Assembly: GCA_916710115.1 (NCBI GenBank)
Contig: CAKAOY010000002.1
Coordinates: 1-27,394, forward strand
Length of the DNA stretch: 27,394 nucleotides
From: an uncultured Bergeyella sp.
GTDB lineage: Bacteria > Bacteroidota > Bacteroidia > Flavobacteriales > Weeksellaceae
Direction of reading: 5' to 3'
A model generated the notes under the pieces. The model ran no database searches, had not been told where the DNA came from, and was given only the letters and a program-made list of their open reading frames with translations. A program made the position numbers and the translations under genes. Numbering within the stretch: the first letter of the stretch is position 1; the number at the start of each line of letters is the position of its first letter. Positions 23,207 through 27,394 of this stretch are shown one piece after another.

Positions 23207-24634
23207 TTAATAGCCTTTATTTTGTTTTATGAACTTATTAGCTCTTAACTCTCGTAATGGGAATGGAAAAGCAAGTTTGTAACTTCCATAAGGGACTGCT
23301 TGGTCTCTATTTGGCCCACCGCCATAGGTTTGTAGGGTTTTATCCACTACGGGAATATCTCTGCCTGTTCTTACCAAATCATAAAAACGAAAACCTTCTC
23401 CTGCAAATTCTTTTCTTCTTTCGAGAAGAATATTATCCATTGTAGCAACTTGATAAGGAGTCTCTCCCCTATTCTCTGCTATTTGATTAAGATAAGTAAG
23501 TGCAGTTGAAGCATTTCCTTGTTTAAGGAGAGCTTCTGCGTAAATTAATATCACCTCTTCGTATCTGATAATAGGAATATCATATGAACCTACAAGGGAT
23601 GGATCTACCATTTTTTTGCATCGGTACCTATTTTCTTCCTCTGTAGCCTTTTCACTTATAGTAAAAAATTCCTTTCGGACATCGCTATCTTCATATATGG
23701 AATATAGGTCTTTCAGGAACTCTATATCTCCGAAGCCATGTTTTTTTCGAGATGTGTAGATTCTTGCCAAACTGTTAATTCCCGTGTTATCGGTATCATT
23801 ATTGTCTATAGAGAATATCTGATTGCTAGTAGAGTCTGTGTTGAATGTAGTGGCAAACTCTTCGGGCGATGCTATATTGTATTCTCCGCTATCAATCACT
23901 TCCTTGGCATATTTTGCAGCAATATCATACTGCTTGAAGTAGAGAGCAACTCTTGCTTTTAGAGCTTTTACGGCATTCGTTGTTATGGTGTGTCTTGTGG
24001 GCGAATCTTTACTTGCTGGCATTAGAGATATTGCTCGGTCTAAATCAGCCATTATATTATCATATACCTCTTGCACGGTATTTCTTTTTGGAGTAATTAC
24101 CTCTCCAAATTCTTTAACATATGGAATTCCCAAAGCTGACATACCTCCCTCTCCAGCAACATCCTGCTGGCCAAATATTTTCAATAAATCAAAATGTGCC
24201 AAGGCTCTCAAAGCATATGCCTCACCCTTGTAATGAGCTACTTCATCTTTATTTCCAGAAACATTATTAGCATTAATAATGATATTTGTAGAAACTATGA
24301 TACTATTCAACTGAGGCCATACGGAGTTTGGCTCAATGGAATTATCAATTAATTTCATCTGTCCGAGTTCTACAAATCTATGAGTTGCCCCTGAAGAGAA
24401 GGCATTGTCCGATCTCACCTCACCATATAGGATAACATCTCGTCCGTAGTAGGAGCCATCAGACATTCGGCTGTATATTCCACTAAGGAGACTTTTTAAG
24501 GCTTCAGCATTATTTACATTACCTTCTAATGGTTTATATTGAGACAGAGCAGGTTCCAAAGCGGATTCTCGGCAGGAATTAACTAATGGTGAGGTCATTC
24601 CTAAAGCGATTGCTAAATATATTATTCTTTTCAT
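23207..24634 (-). CDS. RagB/SusD-family nutrient-binding outer-membrane lipoprotein
   Basis: The 475-residue lipoprotein has a signal ending SPLVNSC (Cys21). The SusD fold is shown by YALRALAHFDLLKIFG (about 140-155), the TPR-like helices, YEEVILIYAEALLKQGNASTALTYLNQIAENRG near 355-390, and the closing ERRKEFAGEGFRFYDLVRTG typical of the family C-terminus. SusD proteins lid the SusC barrel at the cell surface and bind the nutrient before TonB-driven import. The gene follows susC by 6 nt, so the two are translated from one message. No glycoside hydrolase or peptidase neighbour reveals the substrate. At 475 residues it is slightly shorter than many glycan-type SusDs. Confidence 0.95.
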   Translation of the reverse strand: MKRIIYLAIALGMTSPLVNSCRESALEPALSQYKPLEGNVNNAEALKSLLSGIYSRMSDGSYYGRDVILYGEVRSDNAFSSGATHRFVELGQMKLIDNSIEPNSVWPQLNSIIVSTNIIINANNVSGNKDEVAHYKGEAYALRALAHFDLLKIFGQQDVAGEGGMSALGIPYVKEFGEVITPKRNTVQEVYDNIMADLDRAISLMPASKDSPTRHTITTNAVKALKARVALYFKQYDIAAKYAKEVIDSGEYNIASPEEFATTFNTDSTSNQIFSIDNNDTDNTGINSLARIYTSRKKHGFGDIEFLKDLYSIYEDSDVRKEFFTISEKATEEENRYRCKKMVDPSLVGSYDIPIIRYEEVILIYAEALLKQGNASTALTYLNQIAENRGETPYQVATMDNILLERRKEFAGEGFRFYDLVRTGRDIPVVDKTLQTYGGGPNRDQAVPYGSYKLAFPFPLRELRANKFIKQNKGY

Positions 24635-24640
24635 TATTAT

Positions 24641-27394
24641 TTAAAATTTTAAATTAATACCGAATATTATAGATTTCACTGGCGGTGTTGTGAGGGAAAG
24701 ATATCCTCCTGAACCTGTTTCTGGGTCCAATTTTACGCCTTTATCTTTTGCCCAAGTATAAAGGTTTGTTGCCTTCACGGATACCACAATGCTGTTTATA
24801 CCTATTTGGCTTAAGTAATTAGACGGCAATTCGTATCCTAGGGTTATGTCCTTCAATCTGGCAAATGTCCCATCGTATAGGAATCTTGATGATGGCTCTT
24901 GGAAACTATTTTCTAATCCGTAGGTGAGTTTTGGCACATTTGTGATATCCCCAGGTTGTTGCCAAGCGGAGAGCAATTCTTGGTCTCCATTATAAGTTTC
25001 TAAAGAAAAATCGTTAGTTCTCATATAAAATTGAGAATATCTATCATACACCTTATTTCCACCAGCGAAATATATGGAGGCATCTAAAAATAGATTTTTA
25101 TATTGCATATGTGTGGAGAGTCCGCCTGTGTATTTTGGTAGTACAGAGCCTTGATATACTTTCCCTGCTTCTGCATATTCGGAGGTTTTTTCTCCACTCA
25201 CTCCATTTTTATACCACTCTGGAGCTCCTGTTTGTATATTTACCCCTGCCCAAGTTGGCAAAAACCAATATCCGTAATCTCTACCAAGCGAAGTAGATTT
25301 ATACATATCTACAGTTGGATTGATGGGCTCACCTTCAGTATCTCGTACAAGTTCATCTACTCTATTTTTCACAGTAGCTATATTGGCGGATATATTCCAA
25401 GTAAAGTTTTCATTTCGGAAAATATCATAGTTCAGCATCGCTTCTATCCCTCTATTTGTCATTGAGCCTACATTCATTGTTTGAGACTCAAAACCAGTGG
25501 TATTAGAGATTGGCACATCTAATAATAAGTCATAAGTATATTTATTAAAATAAGTGAAAGACCCTGATAATCGTCTATCGAATAGAGCAAAATCTATCCC
25601 TGCATCAAAAGTTTTATTTTTCTCCCAAGTGAGTCTTTCGTTGCCCAAAGTAGATGGATATACCGCCCCATTTTGTTCATACTCAGTACCATAAGTCAAT
25701 AATCGTTGATATTGATTAATACCAATGCCCGAGTTACCAGTAACTCCATAAGAGGCTCTTAATTTTAGCTCATTAAATACATCACTAAGAAAATCTCTAT
25801 GCATATTGTAAGCACCCCCAACTGACCAAAAAGTACCAAATCTATGATGCGGAGCAAATACAGAAGACCCTTCGCTTCGGATACTCGCATCTAATATTAA
25901 TTTATTGGCATAATTATAGGAAAATGTCCCCAAATATGAAATATTTATCCAATTGCTGTATGTGGAGCTTACATCTTTATTAGTAGATACCGAAGCCAAA
26001 TTCATTAGGTCATCAGCAGGGAATTTATCTCCCGTTCCTAATAATGTATAATCCTGATTTTTTTGATATTCATACATTGCTAATAAATTGATTCTATGTT
26101 TATCAAAATGGAATTTATAAGCTAATGAATTCTGTATCACCCAATTGTAAGTATTAGCGATATTCTGCTCAGAATTACCACCTTGTGGTGCATATCTACC
26201 GTGGTGACGGTTACCATACCGCTTGTAGATTACGGATTGATAGTCTAAATTAACCTTAGTAGCAAATACCAAATCCTTCAATATTTCATAATCTACTTTC
26301 GTATTAACTAACCCGCGGAGGAAATTTTGGTTCATTAAATCTTTCTCCACGAGATAAGGGTAATTATTCAAGCTCGTCATTTCCTCAAAAGAAGTGAGAT
26401 TATACGAACCATCAGGGTTATATGGATTTGCCCACGGTGAACCTAAGAATCGCAACGCATAGGGATTATTTAGATTGGCACCATTCTCCATTATAGGATA
26501 TTGGGATACCCAAGAGCCATTCACCGACCCTTCAAAATTAAGTCTATCGGTAAGTTTTCGGGTTACTTTTAATAGTCCTGTCACCCTTTCAAAAGGCCCT
26601 TTAACCTTCACCGTATGTTCTGTTCTATTATATCCTAACGATGCATAGAAAGTTCCTCGCTCATCACCACTAGATGCAGAGAAATCCACATTATAGAGAG
26701 AGGCATTTTTGTTTTGGACAATTTCTGTCCAATCCACATTATGGCGATTCGCTTTTATCCAATTCTTCACTCCACCCAAGTTTTGGTCAAGAATCTCTTT
26801 CTCAGCATCCTCAATAGATAGATTATTTCCGTTGGCATAAGCTATTTTTAGCAAATCGTATCTTTGGTCACCCGTGAGAGCTTTTCTCTTAATATATGCA
26901 TCATTTTGGAACCCAATGGAGGTATCAAGACTAAATCTCGTCACTCCACTTCTACCACTCTTGGTAGTGATTACAATCACCCCATTAGACCCTCTCGCAC
27001 CATAGAGAGCCGTTGCCGAAACATCTTTCAGTACTGTGACACTCTCTATATCCCTCACATTGATACTCGCCAAGGTAGATAGAGATGAGCCCTTTGTACC
27101 GCTCACATTCCCCGTAACCACAGGGACACCATCTATCACATATAACGGAGATGTACTCGTCCCAATAGACCCCACCCCTCTGATAATTACCGATTGCTGA
27201 GACCCTGGCGTACCCGATGTAGTGGTTATCATCACCCCTGGTGCCTTCCCTTGTAGAGCTTGGTCTAAAGATAAATTCACAGGAGAACTCACATCTTTAT
27301 TAGACAATTGCACGGAGTTCCCTACCATTTCGGAGGTCTTCTTCTTGGTTACTCCTAACAAAACAACCTCTTCTAATTCTTTTGTCTTTGTGGA
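24641..27394 (-). CDS. SusC/RagA-family TonB-linked outer-membrane transporter, 5'-truncated by window edge
   Basis: The frame stays open to the window edge, so 917 residues are visible and the signal peptide and N-terminal carboxypeptidase-like domain are outside. The visible part begins with the linker ELEEVVLLGVTKKK, then the plug domain: VNLSLDQALQGKAPGVMI, VIIRGVGSIGTSTSPLYVIDGVPV, and VLKDVSATALYGARGSNGVIVITTK. The remaining residues form the 22-stranded barrel and end IIFGINLKF. SusC barrels import oligosaccharides, peptides or other nutrients with TonB energy and pair with SusD, which follows 6 nt later. An apparent internal TTG start at 27361 is not the real start, because coding similarity to the family continues upstream of it. 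Confidence 0.95.
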   Translation of the reverse strand, partial: STKTKELEEVVLLGVTKKKTSEMVGNSVQLSNKDVSSPVNLSLDQALQGKAPGVMITTTSGTPGSQQSVIIRGVGSIGTSTSPLYVIDGVPVVTGNVSGTKGSSLSTLASINVRDIESVTVLKDVSATALYGARGSNGVIVITTKSGRSGVTRFSLDTSIGFQNDAYIKRKALTGDQRYDLLKIAYANGNNLSIEDAEKEILDQNLGGVKNWIKANRHNVDWTEIVQNKNASLYNVDFSASSGDERGTFYASLGYNRTEHTVKVKGPFERVTGLLKVTRKLTDRLNFEGSVNGSWVSQYPIMENGANLNNPYALRFLGSPWANPYNPDGSYNLTSFEEMTSLNNYPYLVEKDLMNQNFLRGLVNTKVDYEILKDLVFATKVNLDYQSVIYKRYGNRHHGRYAPQGGNSEQNIANTYNWVIQNSLAYKFHFDKHRINLLAMYEYQKNQDYTLLGTGDKFPADDLMNLASVSTNKDVSSTYSNWINISYLGTFSYNYANKLILDASIRSEGSSVFAPHHRFGTFWSVGGAYNMHRDFLSDVFNELKLRASYGVTGNSGIGINQYQRLLTYGTEYEQNGAVYPSTLGNERLTWEKNKTFDAGIDFALFDRRLSGSFTYFNKYTYDLLLDVPISNTTGFESQTMNVGSMTNRGIEAMLNYDIFRNENFTWNISANIATVKNRVDELVRDTEGEPINPTVDMYKSTSLGRDYGYWFLPTWAGVNIQTGAPEWYKNGVSGEKTSEYAEAGKVYQGSVLPKYTGGLSTHMQYKNLFLDASIYFAGGNKVYDRYSQFYMRTNDFSLETYNGDQELLSAWQQPGDITNVPKLTYGLENSFQEPSSRFLYDGTFARLKDITLGYELPSNYLSQIGINSIVVSVKATNLYTWAKDKGVKLDPETGSGGYLSLTTPPVKSIIFGINLKF

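Noticed and set aside
27359..27361. TTG at 27361 as the SusC start
   Set aside because: The frame is open to the edge and upstream codons encode ELEEVV, a family-typical linker, so the gene is truncated instead.

Overview
The window looks like chromosomal DNA of a low-GC Bacteroidota bacterium, most likely a flavobacterium (Flavobacteriaceae/Weeksellaceae type). The signs are a SusC/SusD pair, a Porin_10-type porin, OmpP1/FadL and PorT-like outer-membrane barrels, relaxed lipoboxes, weak Shine-Dalgarno signals, and many Bacteroidota-style -7 boxes (TAnnTTTG) ahead of genes. I cannot name the species from sequence alone. I see no rRNA, tRNA, insertion sequence, prophage or CRISPR array. Most of the region is ordinary core genome.

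Layout: (1) 1-635, minus: partial DUF2520/Rossmann protein, divergent from (2) 717-2225, plus: a tight three-gene cassette of ECF sigma factor, membrane-anchored putative anti-sigma factor and Spy/CpxP-like periplasmic protein. (3) 2290-3609, minus: CPA1 Na+/H+ antiporter. (4) 3775-5676, plus: Porin_10-like porin. (5) 5748-8482, minus: FadL-type transporter followed by a lipoprotein SGNH hydrolase, probably a lipid-hydrolysis and fatty-acid-uptake pair. (6) 8806-13472, plus: miaB, a sigma54-type activator without a receiver domain, LptE, and a TPR protein with an internal 78-bp tandem repeat. (7) 13601-15568, plus: exported ankyrin-repeat protein and DUF2271 protein. (8) 15624-17070, minus: two paralogous outer-membrane barrels. 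(9) 17542-19404, plus: mnmG. (10) 19477-20403, minus: GT2 glycosyltransferase. (11) 20640-22116, plus: YiiX-like cysteine hydrolase lipoprotein and SAM methyltransferase. (12) 22239-23135, plus: hemC. (13) 23207-27394, minus: SusD and 5'-truncated SusC.

Every convergent gene junction (2/3, 4/5, 7/8, 9/10, 12/13) carries a hairpin flanked by A and T tracts, so each can end transcription in both directions. The theme is the cell envelope: envelope-stress sigma signalling, LPS export (LptE), porins, TonB-dependent uptake and surface lipoproteins. A few housekeeping genes (miaB, mnmG, hemC, nhaP-like) are interspersed.

The least expected structure is a set of parS-like palindromes (GTTTC-N4-GAAAC) just before and just after mnmG, with a degenerate copy 1.1 kb further on. 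This suggests a ParB-binding (chromosome segregation) region. Also notable are an 18-bp palindrome made of two head-to-head -7 boxes between the DUF2520 and sigma genes, a probable leaderless porin mRNA, and an alternating higher-order repeat in the TPR gene. I found no convincing wholly new system.
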